Positions 11,504 through 23,033 of a stretch of 64,000 nt of DNA are shown piece by piece. A model generated the notes under the pieces. It made no database searches. It was not told the DNA's origin and saw nothing but the letters and a program-made list of their open reading frames with translations. Source of the stretch: Panax quinquefolius (lineage: Eukaryota; Streptophyta; Magnoliopsida; Apiales; Araliaceae); assembly GCA_020205615.1 (NCBI GenBank), contig CM035160.1, positions 2,970,937-3,034,936 on the forward strand, read 5' to 3'. Position 1 is the stretch's first letter, and every line of letters starts with the position of its first letter. A program made the position numbers and the translations under genes.

Positions 11504-14500
11504 TCAATATGATCCACGGGTACTGTTGCCTCTCGATCTGTAGTTGTCACCGCCATCTTGGTTGTTCCCCCTGCCAAAAGATCGCCCACCAAATCGCCCT
11601 CTCACGGCCTCATTTTGATAATTTCCTCTGCCTCTTCCTCTTCCTGGTCAAGATAATTGAAATGCAGCAATATGTCAGCGAAGCACAAGCTTTACTTTAT
11701 ATGGCATATACATGAAAGCATTATTAGACAGATAGAGTTAATAATCCATGAAGCATACATTCTCCACGCACCAAGTTGAGCCCCACAAGGAGAACGAAGG
11801 AAACATATACTTGATGGTAAAAATAATTTGATTAAACAAAAGCATTGTCATCTCTTTTCTAATTTGTTTGAAACAATGTCATCTTATATTGTAAGAACCA
11901 CTAAAATCTTGTACCAACAGCACATTGCAATTGCAGACGGTATTCATACTGCCATCAAAGTATCTTTCTTAATCAACAATTTCATCAGGCATATGCATAC
12001 TGCAGCTAATGCAATACAAATACCATCTTTGACACCGCCACTACCCTGAACCAGAACAACACCATGCCTCCTACTTTCAAGAGATAAAAGGTCAGCTTAG
12101 GAAGCCACGTATTTTCAACAGTGAAAAATGTACTCAAATATGGACTTGTCCAACTTAATAGTTTACACTGCCCTTGTTAATAAATAACTAACGGAAAGGC
12201 TTTATTACGACACATTTTGTGAATCAAAAGGCATCATCTTTTTATCAGTTTAATCATGGTCCTCTATAGAAGAAACCATCCTTATATAGCTTTTCTGCAA
12301 TCAGTTCTCACATGGTGTATCTTGTAACTGTTGATATGCATGCACTCTGAAGTCTGAATATAATTTTTCTCTTACCACAATAAGCTATATCTTAGTAGCT
12401 CCTCTATACGCCAGTAACTTTACAAAACTTTCTTGTCCTAGTAGTACATGAATATAATTTTTTCTTACCATAGTAAGCTATCTTAGTACGTCCTTTATAT
12501 GAAAGAACTTTACAGAACTTTCTTGTCCTAGTAATATATGAAAATTTCAATGCTTAAAGACATGGATAAAAAAAAACAGTAAAAGGCACAACTGCACAAG
12601 CAAGAAGGAAGAACCTACTAATTCAGGGAAATGATATTTCCAACGTTGAAAATACCATTTTCAACGCAAGGTACAACATGTATTATACAGCTTACAACAT
12701 GCCTGCTCTTGAATGGTATTTCCAACTCTGGAAATATCATTCCCCATAGTTTATACTATTAGAACTTTTCTTTATCAATTTGTGAAGCAAAAAGCATATT
12801 AGGCTTCTGACCAACTTCTAAACTTGGCAGTACATCATATATCAAAATTATCAATTTCAAAAACTAACACGGGGAGGAGGTGGTGGGGGATTTTCTTATT
12901 TCTATAAACTTCATGAAGAGTGGTACAAGTGTAAAAGGAATCTTTGATGCATTTAAATAGGGTACATAGTCCTAATTTTAACCCACGGTGCATTTGACAT
13001 TCTCAAAAGAGACCATCCTGGCTTATATTTTCAACATTTGCAACTCATTCTTTTAACAATGAATTATCATAAAACAAAATTTTACCTTGGCTATGGGTGT
13101 GATGATCCCTTCCTAATTCCGCATACCACCACAAAATCATTAAGCAAGTTGTAAATCCAACTTGCATACTTCCAACATGTTGCATTTAGTTCAAAACATA
13201 AATGCTGGGATTATAACTATATGCCCCGAAGCATGAAAACACTGTCTACATCCAGAACAAAATAAATGACAACTGCAACATGGCGTGTCTTCCTTTTTCA
13301 TAACATACGATAATTGTGAGTGTATCACTAACGTAATTTTAATTGGCCATTTATATAAATTGATATGTAACATTCATCAGTTCTAAAAATCGTTAGAACA
13401 CGGCAGATATTCATGTTCTATAAATGATCTCATTTATTTATTTTTCAATTGTACATACTTGTTATACTATATAAAGCATATAGTGGGTGTAATTTTTTAA
13501 AATTTTACAAGAAACATTACCAAAAAACATTCTTTTAATACTTAACAAATCTGCCTAGGCAAGATTAATTGGATTCTGATATTCATGTTCTATAAATGTT
13601 ATCAGCAAAGAAACATAGATGATGACAAGATTCTGAATAGGCTTAATTGCTTTCCTTCGTATAACTGTAAAGTGTAAACAAGTGAGACAGTTCTAAGACA
13701 ATAAAATGAATTTTTAATCATCATGGGCCTGTCTGAAACTTTTTTGTTTTTGAAAAGTCTGGAACATTGCATGTCAGTAACAAAAGTTATGGCAAAAAAA
13801 GGTGGCAAACCCAGCTAATCTAAACATATCTACATGTAGATTATATTTTCCTTATAACACATACCAAATCATTTGACAGAAAAGCTACGACCAAGACATG
13901 AGTGATAAAAGAAAGGTCATATAGAAATAAATTGACAACTTCACAAGTCTTATATCAATGGAGAGCAGTAAACAATTGAGGCACATACTTCCTCCACGAG
14001 ATATGTTGCTGTAACTGCTGCTGCTGCTTGGTCTCCTCTCCTCAATGTAAACTTGTCTTCCAACCAACTGTATTGGAGACGCCTGAAAGAAAACCAAGGA
14101 TACAAAAAGCTGATATTTCAACAAAATTTGCACTGGCTAAATACATAATTAAAGGAAATTATCAAATGAACACACAAAATATTAGTTACAACAAGAAATG
14201 CAAAATGCATCTTTTCTGCTCGATTTTGTTCTAGGTGACTACAATATTGAGTTTCATCGCAAAAAAAACACGCAATAACCATTACACCATATCTTGGACA
14301 TGGCAAAAATTAATAAATAAACTAGTCTTATTTATTTATTCTTTTTAAAAAAACTAGTTTTGTTCAAAACACACTATCCACTTAAATATTGGAAATTAAA
14401 AAATATTCAATTAACTCTACACATGATGAAAACTCAAACCTTGATTGCATTCTGAACACTCTCAACATCATCAAATTCAACAAAGGCAAAGCAAACACCA

Positions 14501-17337
14501 AGTTCCTGAAAATAAATTTTAGTTTAGATTAATGTAAACGATACATAAATGGAAAAGTAGAGAACAGGAGGGAGATATTAACCTTGCGATTCTTTATGAA
14601 AACACCATCAGGCTTTACTCTCCCAAAGTTTTCAAACTCTTGCAAAAGATCATGAGTAGAAACAGTAGGGGGCAAGTTTTTCACATAGACAGATTTTGAT
14701 TCCCCTGAAAGAAAGGAAAAATAATAGTAAGTACAAAGGATTAAAGATGATGTCCCTAAATTGAAATGATATTTGTACTACTTAAGAGAAGAATATATGA
14801 AATTGGAAAGCTTGCTCAAGTAATATAAATATTCAGCCAAAAATCTGTTAGTAAACAAGTCATTAAACAACAGGGAGCCAGTTTAAGTATCACAAAACAC
14901 GCATACGATCAATTGCATATGTCACCAATTGCATAGTTCAACAACTTCCTGACCTAAACTAAAATTGTGTTTAAGATCTCTTAGTTTAGAGTGGATCCAT
15001 GCATGTTAGTAATATATGCTGTTAGCTTAATCCTCGTATAGTGTGTATTTAGGAGTTCAATTGAACATTTTCCACAATAATTATAGGTAGCAGATTCAAT
15101 CAAACGAAACGCAAAATATCTCATGTCACATCAAATTTATATCAGTAGTAAAATGCAACTAACACAAAATAACGTAGGAAGTAACAGCTCACCTTCTTGA
15201 GAGAAATCTTCCTCAACCAGTTCCACATTAGATCCAGGCACAAATGATGACACAGAGTTTGATGGCTGACTATTAGGTTGTGGTGTCGAATCCCATTCAG
15301 AAACAAATGATGAGGTCGTTTTAGGATATGGATGAGCAACAACTGATGGCACAGTTTTCCCCTTTGGAGCTCGCAACTTCAAGTTCATAACATTTAAATG
15401 CCCCAAAAGCAAAGGAAAATCATAAATTAGTCCAACAAGAATGTGTAGATCAAATTTTGCCACAATAATAATAATAATAATACAAGGACATCTAGATAAA
15501 TGGTCACAATTACTCAAGTCATGAATGAAGGTAGGCACATGCAAATGAAATCACACTGGTGTGAAGTAGCAGTAATAGCAGAGATGCATACTATTGAAGC
15601 ATAAGTAAATTTTTTAGGCTCTCCAATAGATTCCTCCACAGAAGGCGAAGGTTCTTGCTCACGCACGACATTATTTAAAGCAGATGAATCTTCTACAGGA
15701 GTTTCTTTCACGAATTCCACCACAGGCTCCTCCTGCTGTTGCTGATCATGGAGACTGTACTCATCAGCTGGTTCGTCTCCTTCTATATGCACTGAATTAA
15801 AGTGGTCGCTAACCTCCACCTCATAGTCGGGCACATCTACAATAAAAATCATGTTGATAAACAGATATTTAAGCAGCATCCTCTCTATCTCAAAGCGTTT
15901 GAAAGAAAACTTTTCGTGATATAAATTAAGAGCTAATATTTCGTAGTATATGCACACTGTTTTTACTATTCAACCATTACCAAATGAAATAATCCCAAGA
16001 GAAGAACCATGCATAGATTATTGCACAAATTTTCACATTCATCCTTGACCAGAAAATTATTCCAATCTTCATAACTAAAACAATGCCACAATACCTGGAG
16101 ACTCTGAAAGAGGACTAGAATTATTTAGCGGGGAATCAACTCTGTTTTCCAAATATGCCGGAGCTGGATGCTGGTAATCAACTCTGTCCTCCTGTAATGT
16201 TGATCCTGGATGCTGGTAATCAACTCTGTTATCTGAAAATATGGGTGTTTGATGCTGGTAATCAGTTCTGTTTTCTGATAACATGGGTGCCGGATGCTGG
16301 TGAATGACCTCCTCACTAAGAAAGTGAAAAATATCATTTAAAACAAAGTAACCCGTCTTTTGGGGAGCAAGGAGAAAGGTCTGCATAAACTTCCTCCAGC
16401 CACTAAATTCCTTGGATTTGACAGAACCAGAAACAACAACAAGAACACCTCCACTCCAAGAATCAAGAGAATTTATCGTCTTGATCTCAATTCCAGAAAA
16501 GTTTAGTGACATGATAAGTGTATGAATTTGCTGCAAAGAAATAACAAAAGAAGAAAAAAATATATACTCACTATTTGGATCACGCAAGTATAATGGCCAA
16601 ATAAAACAAGGATTGAAAATGCCAAGAACAAGGCACACACTCCATTAGCTCTATTGACTATTGCAAGTATAGTTTGAAATGAAGCTGCCAAGAGTTTACT
16701 AGCACAATCAACTACTGAAAGAATTCACATCATTGGCACATGAAATACATTCAGTTAATTGTGGATACATCAATTTCATTTATATTATCGTGCTCATGAA
16801 AACACATTAAAAACAATATCGAATTGCCTGTATTGATAAAAATATTGATCATCTATCAGTACAGGACTTTTAAAAATCAACCACGCAAAAGACAATAAAA
16901 TTCCAATTCAACCAGCCAAGTAATAACTATAGTAAATCTAGCATATGATCTCCTAGATAACCATGCATCACCCAAATTACTAAAACTGAAAGACCAAAAC
17001 CCAGTTGATTATATACGAGGAAAGGAAAAACAGAAACATCTGAGAAAAATCTGAATTAACTAAAGACAAAGCGTAGATTGATTACCAATAATGCCGAAGC
17101 CGTGTCACTTAATTCCCCATCAACTCGAATCATAGTGCTGGCATCAGTGTAAAACTGATGGGCACAATCGGGTTGCTGTTGAAGAACCTGGTAATATTGT
17201 CGAACGAAGAAGGAACCCACCTGAATATCAATCAAGTATATATATAAAAATTCAATCTTTTGGATTAATTTCCCAATTGAATCATAAAATCCAATTACCT
17301 GAATAGCACTAACAGGAGCTGGATAGGAAGTCGCCAT
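11504..17337 (-). CDS. G3BP-like protein: NTF2 domain plus RNA-recognition motif plus RGG tail
   Basis: Nine coding exons, all GT-AG and all in phase: 17299-17337, 17086-17220, 16095-16530, 15592-15836, 15193-15376, 14583-14704, 14440-14505, 13989-14082, 11504-11643 (1461 nt, 486 residues). Residues 1 to about 130 form an NTF2-like domain (VGSFFVRQYYQVLQQQPDCA, FYTDASTM, then KFMQTFLLAPQ and YFVLNDIFHF). An acidic, Gln-rich linker follows and includes four 14-residue repeats. An RRM spans about residues 347-425, with SVYVKNLP as RNP2 and CFAFVEFDD as an RNP1 variant. The tail is RGG-rich (SRGG, RGRGRGN, RGRFGGRSFGRG) and ends GSY. Animal and plant G3BPs bind RNA and build stress granules, so a cytosolic RNA-granule role is expected by family. 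Intron 8 is 2.3 kb. The gene looks intact. Confidence 0.93.
12356..12543. repeat. 94-bp tandem duplication in intron 8 of the G3BP-like gene
   Basis: The unit starting GAATATAATTTTT and ending CTTGTCCTAGTA.TA(C/T)ATG occurs at 12356-12449 and again from 12450, with scattered substitutions and small indels. It is a diverged local duplication inside an intron. Confidence 0.85.
12626..12745. repeat. Imperfect inverted repeat in intron 8 of the G3BP-like gene
   Basis: GGGAAATGATATTTCCA at 12626-12642 and TGGAAATATCATTCCCC at 12729-12745 are near-perfect inverted copies. They could be the ends of a roughly 120-bp foldback element; no target duplication was recognised. Confidence 0.55.
16135..16302 (-). 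repeat. Four in-frame 42-bp repeats in the G3BP linker
   Basis: Exon 3 encodes four consecutive 14-residue units: HQHPAPMLSENRTD, YQHQTPIFSDNRVD, YQHPGSTLQEDRVD, YQHPAPAYLENRVD. The DNA shows the matching repeat around CTGGTAATCA. This is a coding minisatellite just after the NTF2 domain. Confidence 0.95.
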
Positions 17338-17518
17338 TCTCGCTATAAAACAATAACAGGTCTAAAGGATCCCAAAATACTAAAGTTCCCCTTCCCCAAA
17401 TGAAGAAGAACTCTACTCTAGGGTTTATAAACAAGTAGTAGTAATTTAATTGTATATTGAGTACAGTCTATATAGGATTATATCACAATATGCAGGTTAA
17501 TTATATAAATTAGTGGAG

Positions 17519-17557
<39 letters not shown>

Positions 17558-18313
17558 GAGGCGGCGAAGATGGAGGAGGAATCAAAGGAATAGATTGAGA
17601 AGAAAGACTCAATTAGTAGATCTGTATGTATCTATCTATATAGATAGATATATATCCTCTGTATGTATTCATATAACAAAGAGAGAGAGAAATAAAGAGA
17701 AAGCTAATAAGTCTAGTTCATTACTGTGTTTTAGTATGGGTGAGTTTGGATTAACGTTAATGTTACTCCCTAGAATCAGAACCGTTACTAGTTGGAAAAG
17801 ATGGACAGATGGACGGTTCATATACAATCACGGCTGTAGTGCACTGTGATGTTGTGACACACAGACACAACACAACACTTTCTATTATAGCAGTCAGAGA
17901 TCTAGTGAGAGAAAGAGAATTAAAATATTGTAAAACTAAAAAAAAAAAAAAAAAAACTAACTTTGTGCCTCTACCAAAGCAACTTCACTAAATGTATAAA
18001 TTTTTTTCTCTCAAAATAATATATAAAGTAAAAAGTAAATATGTTATTTAATGAAATTTATTAGTATAATAAAATAAAAATATTATTATTTTATATAATC
18101 GACCACTAAAAATAAATTTTATCTTTTTTATTTATTTTTTATTATTTTTAACACATAAAATTTATATTTTTCTCATCTTTTGAACACTGACGGAGTAGAT
18201 TATTAGTAGTATTAGTAGTGGGACTATGCTGTACATAGTAATAAAGTGGAGCTGTAAAGTCAAATACTCTGGTTTAGATTGTACTCTAAACTCTTCATCT
18301 GACTTCTTTTTTG
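17338..18313. other. Upstream region of the G3BP-like gene, up to the MULE
   Basis: The start of the G3BP-like gene lies at the left edge, and a TAGGGTTTATA motif near 17420 would sit in its leader. A TA microsatellite occupies about 17522-17554, followed by TATC/GATA-rich and A-rich tracts. The open frames here lack family features. The right edge is the MULE target duplication TCTTTTTTG at 18305-18313. Confidence 0.55.
17522..17554. repeat. (TA)n microsatellite
   Basis: Uninterrupted alternating TA of about 33 bp, about 185 bp upstream of the G3BP-like start codon. Confidence 0.9.
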
Positions 18314-18641
18314 GGGTCAAAGGTGCAAAAATGGCCCTGAACTGAACTTTATAAGGATGTCCCACTTTTATTTTAAATTAAATTTTTTTTCAAAAGTACC
18401 ATTAACGTTTCAAAAGCAGGTCACCCGTGCCCTTGCTGTTGTTAGACCAGCCACATGGACTAACTCTGCTTATACGTGTATATTTATTGCTGAGTTGGCA
18501 CATAGGGACAAAACAACAGAACAAAAACAAGGGTTCAGGGTCAAAAGGAACAAACGCGTATATTCAAAAAGGGGGAAAAAAGCCCTAATCGGTTTCTTCA
18601 AAGAGAAAGGCGAAATCGAAGAGAAGAAGACGCGACGCGAG
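18314..18641 (+). repeat. Left TIR of the MULE
   Basis: This copy matches the reverse complement of 21777-22094 with scattered substitutions and a few small indels. The shared inner end is GAGAAGAAGACGCGACGCGAG. A diagnostic shared string is CATGGACTAACTCTG. Confidence 0.93.
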
Positions 18642-19024
18642 ACGAGACGAAGGTGAAGCCCAGTGTTGATCGAAGAAGGTGAAGGCCAGTTCTGCCAGAA
18701 GAAGGTGAAAACGAGTCATTTATCTGTGTGTGCTCTGCAATCAGTCCCTACCACGAACTTGAGTCTAATCGAAGTCAAAGGAAGCTTTTAAGAAGAAGAA
18801 AAGGATTCTCTCAGGTACTTTCATCTACGCTTTTGATTAATAAAGTGCATGTGATAGGGAACATCACGTGGTCCATGTTTAAGTTGGTTGTTGACTGGTA
18901 GGGGACATGTGGTCCCCTATATTATTATTTATAGATTATTAATACGTTGTAGTTTGAATTTGTCTCTTATTGTTTATTGTTATGTATTGTTATGTGAAGT
19001 CTGAATTTTTCTTTTACTGATAGA

Positions 19025-20551
19025 ATGGCTGGGCGTTTAGATGTACATTTACATCATGGGGGCATATGGATAAAGGATTCTGTTTGGAGATATGTGGGAG
19101 GAGATGTTTACATATGTAAGAATTTTGATGTTGATTACTTGTCTGTTATTTGCATTAAGAATACATATAAAGAGGAATTGAATTATGCCAATGTATCGGA
19201 AATATATTATGTGGAACTGGAGGTGAGTATTGAAGAAGGACTTTTATACTTGAGGGTGACCATGGGATTAGGAGACTAATGAGTAGAATAAAGTCGTATA
19301 CTGGTATCCTAGATTTCCTTGCAAAACATGAGATAAATGAACCTATAATGAATGATGCATCACCTCCTGATGTTCCTCCTGCTTGTGATGACACTTTCAA
19401 GGAAAGTGATGAAGTACTTAATGTGGTATTAAACACACAGGGTAGCAGGGTTGGTGAGGAAGATAGTAGTGAGGACAGTCAAGATAAAACATATGAAGTG
19501 GAAAGTGAGGACAATGAGGAAGGTGATGATAGTGAGGAAGATGATGTTAGTGATGATAGTGATGACAATGATGATAGTGAGGAAGGGGATGAGGGTCAGG
19601 TGCCATTTGAGAGAAGACATCCTATCCATTTCAATGTAAATGAACAGACACCCTATTTCAGCTTGGGAATGACATTTCTAAAGTCACCGGTGAAGTTAGG
19701 GAATCCATATCAAAGTATGCTTTATATCTAGAGGAGTGGCATTGAAATATGTGAAAAGTGAACCATATAGAATAAGGGTCCAATGTGAAATTTGGGTGTC
19801 CTTTTGTCTCAGATGTGTCAAAGGACGGTTGTAACTCTGGATTGGGTGCCAAGACATTAAATGAAAAGCACAATTGTTATAGGATTTTCAAAGAACCCTG
19901 TGGTTTCAAAGAAAGTTCTCGCCAAGCTTTACAAACAAAAAATACTTGAGCAACAGAACTACAAGATCAAAGACCTCAAGTTCAGTCACGAGTGCAACTC
20001 CTACTTCAAGATCAAGGCAGTCAAAATTACAAGTTCGATCTGCTGCAAGAGCTCATTCTAGGAAGCAATCCAATCATGGTGAAGGTTTTGGGTTGTTTAT
20101 GATGACAAAACTGGTTCAGTGACATTCAAGGTAATTTATATGTTTCAATTATGACTGCTATAATATGATGTGTAAGCTTCTCAGCTCAGTCTTAATGCAG
20201 TCTATGTACATGCAGAATGGCACATCATCAACAATTTTCAAAGAAGGAAGTCAGACACTGCCACCTTTGGTTGACCCTAACAAAGCATTTTCGATCCCTA
20301 ATGAAGCTCAACTAAGAGCAGACAAAGCGAAAAACAAAGCATCCTCTTCAGTTGGCAATAGAAAAATAAACCATAGAGGGGATGGTGACCCTGTAAACAT
20401 GTCCAGCATGACCTTCAGACCTCAAGGACTGCAATGGATGGGTAGAAGTTGCATCACTACCACACGCCTTATGGCAGATAGGGATGAAAGGATTGCAAGC
20501 AATGCAAGCAAGTCACAAGGAATTCCTCCCAATTGTGGTGGATATAATTGA
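19025..20551 (+). pseudogene. MuDR-type transposase, frameshifted and lacking its catalytic core
   Basis: ATG at 19025 opens a PB1-like N-terminal domain typical of plant MULE proteins (MAGRLDVHLHHGG, FDVDYLSVI, YANVSEIYYVE). The frame breaks near 19270 and continues from 19279 with an acidic segment and PYFSLGMTFLKS. It breaks again near 19700, where the MuDR DNA-binding region follows in pieces (ALKYVKSEPYRIRVQCE, NEKHNCYRIFK, SKKVLAKLYKQK). The DDE core should come next, but the sequence passes within about 100 bp to a C-terminal part (HSRKQSNHGEGFGLF, DDKTGSVTFK, then 20219-20551 with KEGSQTLPPLVDPNKAF). An internal deletion of most of the transposase near 19990-20020 fits best. Confidence 0.8.
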
Positions 20552-21222
20552 ACTTCTAACTGTTGCATGTGTTTGAAAAATTGACCATTAGACTTATTTT
20601 GTAATTAGAGCCTATTTAGTAATTTTACTTCTTCCAGCTTATGTTTTTGAACCGAGCAATTCATTTTGGGAATATATTTTGGACAATGTTGAAGTGTTTA
20701 TGCTCGTTAAAAGAAATGTAATGAACATGCTTCTCAAGAAACTATATGTTGGCAATATAATTTGGCACCATCTTTTGGATACATATTTTGTTCATTATAT
20801 TAAACTTGCATTGAGTAACAAGTGCTCAACTAATTGGTACTGATCAACTCACTAACACTACTCATTCACAATTATACATACAAATAAGACTTCCATTAAC
20901 CAAGTTCATTAATCAATTCTTTGACATTCAGGTAAAATAAGCAAGGACTACTCAAAACACATATTAAACTTGCATAACTCACTAAAGGACTACTCAAACA
21001 AGGATTTCCTAATGCTTACAAAACAATGACTCCCATTAACCATTTTCACCAATTACATTAAGTTAATCGTGATATTTCAAAAGCGCAATGCATTTACCCA
21101 TCATTCCATACCAATTCTTCTAACCATTTATCTACATAAGTAGCATTACGTAAATGCGAGATGAATATAACTAACAATAACACACAAATGCACTTCCTGT
21201 TCAAATAGTCTACTTCTTTAAT
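20552..21222. other. MULE interior between transposase remnant and GRF gene
   Basis: AT-rich sequence containing the convergent 3' ends of the two MULE genes. Short motifs recur (CCATTAACCA near 20892 and 21032, GGACTACTCAAA near 20944 and 20985). No other gene is seen. Confidence 0.5.
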
Positions 21223-21718
21223 TTATTTCACAGAAACTTCATCTTCATTTGACTTCAACTTCTTCAACTCATGAACCAATTCTTTCAATTCAGATACTTC
21301 AGATGCCCCTTCAACCTGGGAAAATTTTGTCAGCTCCTTATTCAGCAAAATTTTGTTCTCCTCTTCGAGATCATTTATGATAACTTTGCCTCTCACACAC
21401 ATCTGTGGGTCATGCCATACAAAGAACCCACACCCCCTTTCCTGAATTCAAAATAATCAAAATTATTCAACTGTTGTTAGTAAATAATTCCAATCATACT
21501 AGTTGCCAGGATTTGTTTCAAAGACAAAATCAAAGTAAATTATGAGAACTTACCCTGAATTTCGAGCATGAGAAAAACCTCCTACCATAATTTGTTTCAC
21601 TCCATGAGGTCCACAAAGGAGCCCTTAACCCACAATAACACAGTGGCATAGTTTCATAATCAACATCAATGGCACGTCTTCGAGCAGATGATGAAGATGA
21701 CGACGAATAGTGAGCCAT
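21223..21718 (-). CDS. Intact GRF zinc-finger protein carried by the MULE
   Basis: Two exons, 21554-21718 and 21223-21441, joined in phase (384 nt, 127 residues), with donor GTAAG and acceptor TTCAG. The start MAHYSSSSSSSARRR lies about 60 bp inside the right TIR, so the TIR is probably its promoter or leader; an in-frame upstream ATG at 21757 exists. The finger is CYCG, then GRRFFSC, with the C-terminal GCGFFVWHD in exon 2. A Leu/Glu/Lys-rich coiled coil follows (LEEENKILLNKELTKF, VSELKELVHELKKLK). There is no membrane segment, unlike the GRF ORF at 9-544. The role is unknown; a nucleic-acid-binding accessory factor of the element is one possibility. The intact frame beside a broken transposase is notable. 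Confidence 0.8.
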
Positions 21719-21776
21719 GTCGCTTCTTCTTCTCGTCGAACTGAGCTTCAAGTTCACCTGCTTCTCGCGTCTTCTT

Positions 21777-22094
21777 CTCGCGTCGCGTCTTCTTCTCTTC
21801 GATTTCGCCTTTCTCTTTGAAGAAACTGATTAGGGCTTTTTTCCCCCTTTTTGAATATAGGCGTTTGTTTTAACCCTGAACCCTTGCTTTTTTTCTGTTG
21901 TTTTGTCCCTATGTGCCAACTCAGCAATAAATATACACGTGTAAACAGAGTTAGTCCATGTGGCTGGTCTAACGACAGCAAGGGCACGAGTGACCTGCTT
22001 TTGAAACGTTAATGGTACTTTTGAAAAAAAAATTAGTTTAGGATGGAAGTGGGACATCCGTGTAAAGTTCAGGGGCATTTTTGCACCTTTGCCC
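21777..22094 (-). repeat. Right TIR of the MULE
   Basis: Inverted partner of 18314-18641. Its outer end is GCACCTTTGCCC, followed at once by the TSD copy TCTTTTTTG. Confidence 0.93.
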
Positions 22095-22103
22095 TCTTTT
22101 TTG

Positions 22104-23033
22104 GAGAAAGGACTTAACAGTAGTAGTTCTTAGGTTTTTGTCAAGTATTTCTTTTTTTTCTGCTAATTAATTTTCATTTTATTATATGACGGTGAAAGTG
22201 ATAAACTCTACACACTAAATAAGGGAAAATGCAATGTACATATAAAAACTGTGTTGTGTTCATAAGAAATTATAGGATTATCACCTTTTAAGTTATAGTA
22301 ATAATCACAACCCTACACATACTAATAGTAATTGACTTATGAGCTTTTTGTTTTCTACTTTTCTTTCGTCTTGCCACCGTTTAACGTGCCAGCATTTAAG
22401 TTTGCAAAAGTTCCAAGTTTTATGTCTCTTCCATTCTACCGTAATTCCAATAAAAATAAAAAAATACTTGCAAATTTGCCAAAAATAGATAGACGTGCAC
22501 CTAATATTTCGTCAACTAAAAACAAAAAAGAAAAGTGTAGAGAAAATTAAGTCCACAAAATCATTTTCAGCATAACTAAAGCAACTTGAGGATGAACTAT
22601 TTAGTATTTTAACAAAAAATTATAGTTATGCTAGCTCCGGGGATATATCTACTTAAACATTTAACTGGAAGATTACATTGAAAGCAAGTAACATACTCGT
22701 TAGTTGCCAAGGCACCTTGGTGTAGATAATGCCACAAAAAGAACACAAGTTATAATATCTAGTTAAAGTTGGAGAGTGAGCTCTCCATGCAGCAAGCTGC
22801 ACATCCCCAAAATGCCTACAGTGACAGAACTTATAATAAGCTGAAAGTATAAATCCGACAGACGCACACTTTCGGACACTTCTCAGTCTCGTTTTACCTA
22901 CTATCCCAACTGCTCTAAACTGCACCACACCATGCCCCAGGGAAAAAAAAACATGGTATAGGTCACTCCTTAATAACAAAGATTGAATTTGAACTACAGG
23001 CTGCAGAACTTGTTCGCAAAGATCTTGCATAAT
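22104..23033. other. Region downstream of PRP39
   Basis: This holds the 3' UTR of the minus-strand PRP39 gene (at least 22650-23033 by proximity) and AT-rich spacer up to the MULE target duplication. No separate gene is supported. Confidence 0.5.

Larger units (their letters stand above)
18314..22094. mobile_element. Complete Mutator-like element with long TIRs and 9-bp TSD
   Basis: The left end begins GGGTCAAAGGTGCAAAAATG and the right end, read inverted, begins GGGCAAAGGTGCAAAAATG. The two inverted copies stay similar for about 320 bp (18314-18641 and 21777-22094). The 9-bp direct repeat TCTTTTTTG flanks the element exactly (18305-18313 and 22095-22103). Nine-bp duplications and long TIRs are the hallmark of the Mutator superfamily. 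Inside are remnants of a MuDR-type transposase (plus) and an intact GRF zinc-finger gene (minus). With its catalytic core missing the element cannot move by itself. Confidence 0.93.

Noticed and set aside
11410..11592. Minus-strand ORF at the end of the G3BP-like gene
   Set aside because: It is another frame of the last exon; the correct frame gives the RGG tail ending GSY at 11504.
19429..19629. Minus-strand hydrophobic ORF opposite the MULE transposase
   Set aside because: It mirrors the GAT/GAG-rich acidic segment of the plus-strand transposase remnant; the Ile/Thr-rich reading is a shadow.
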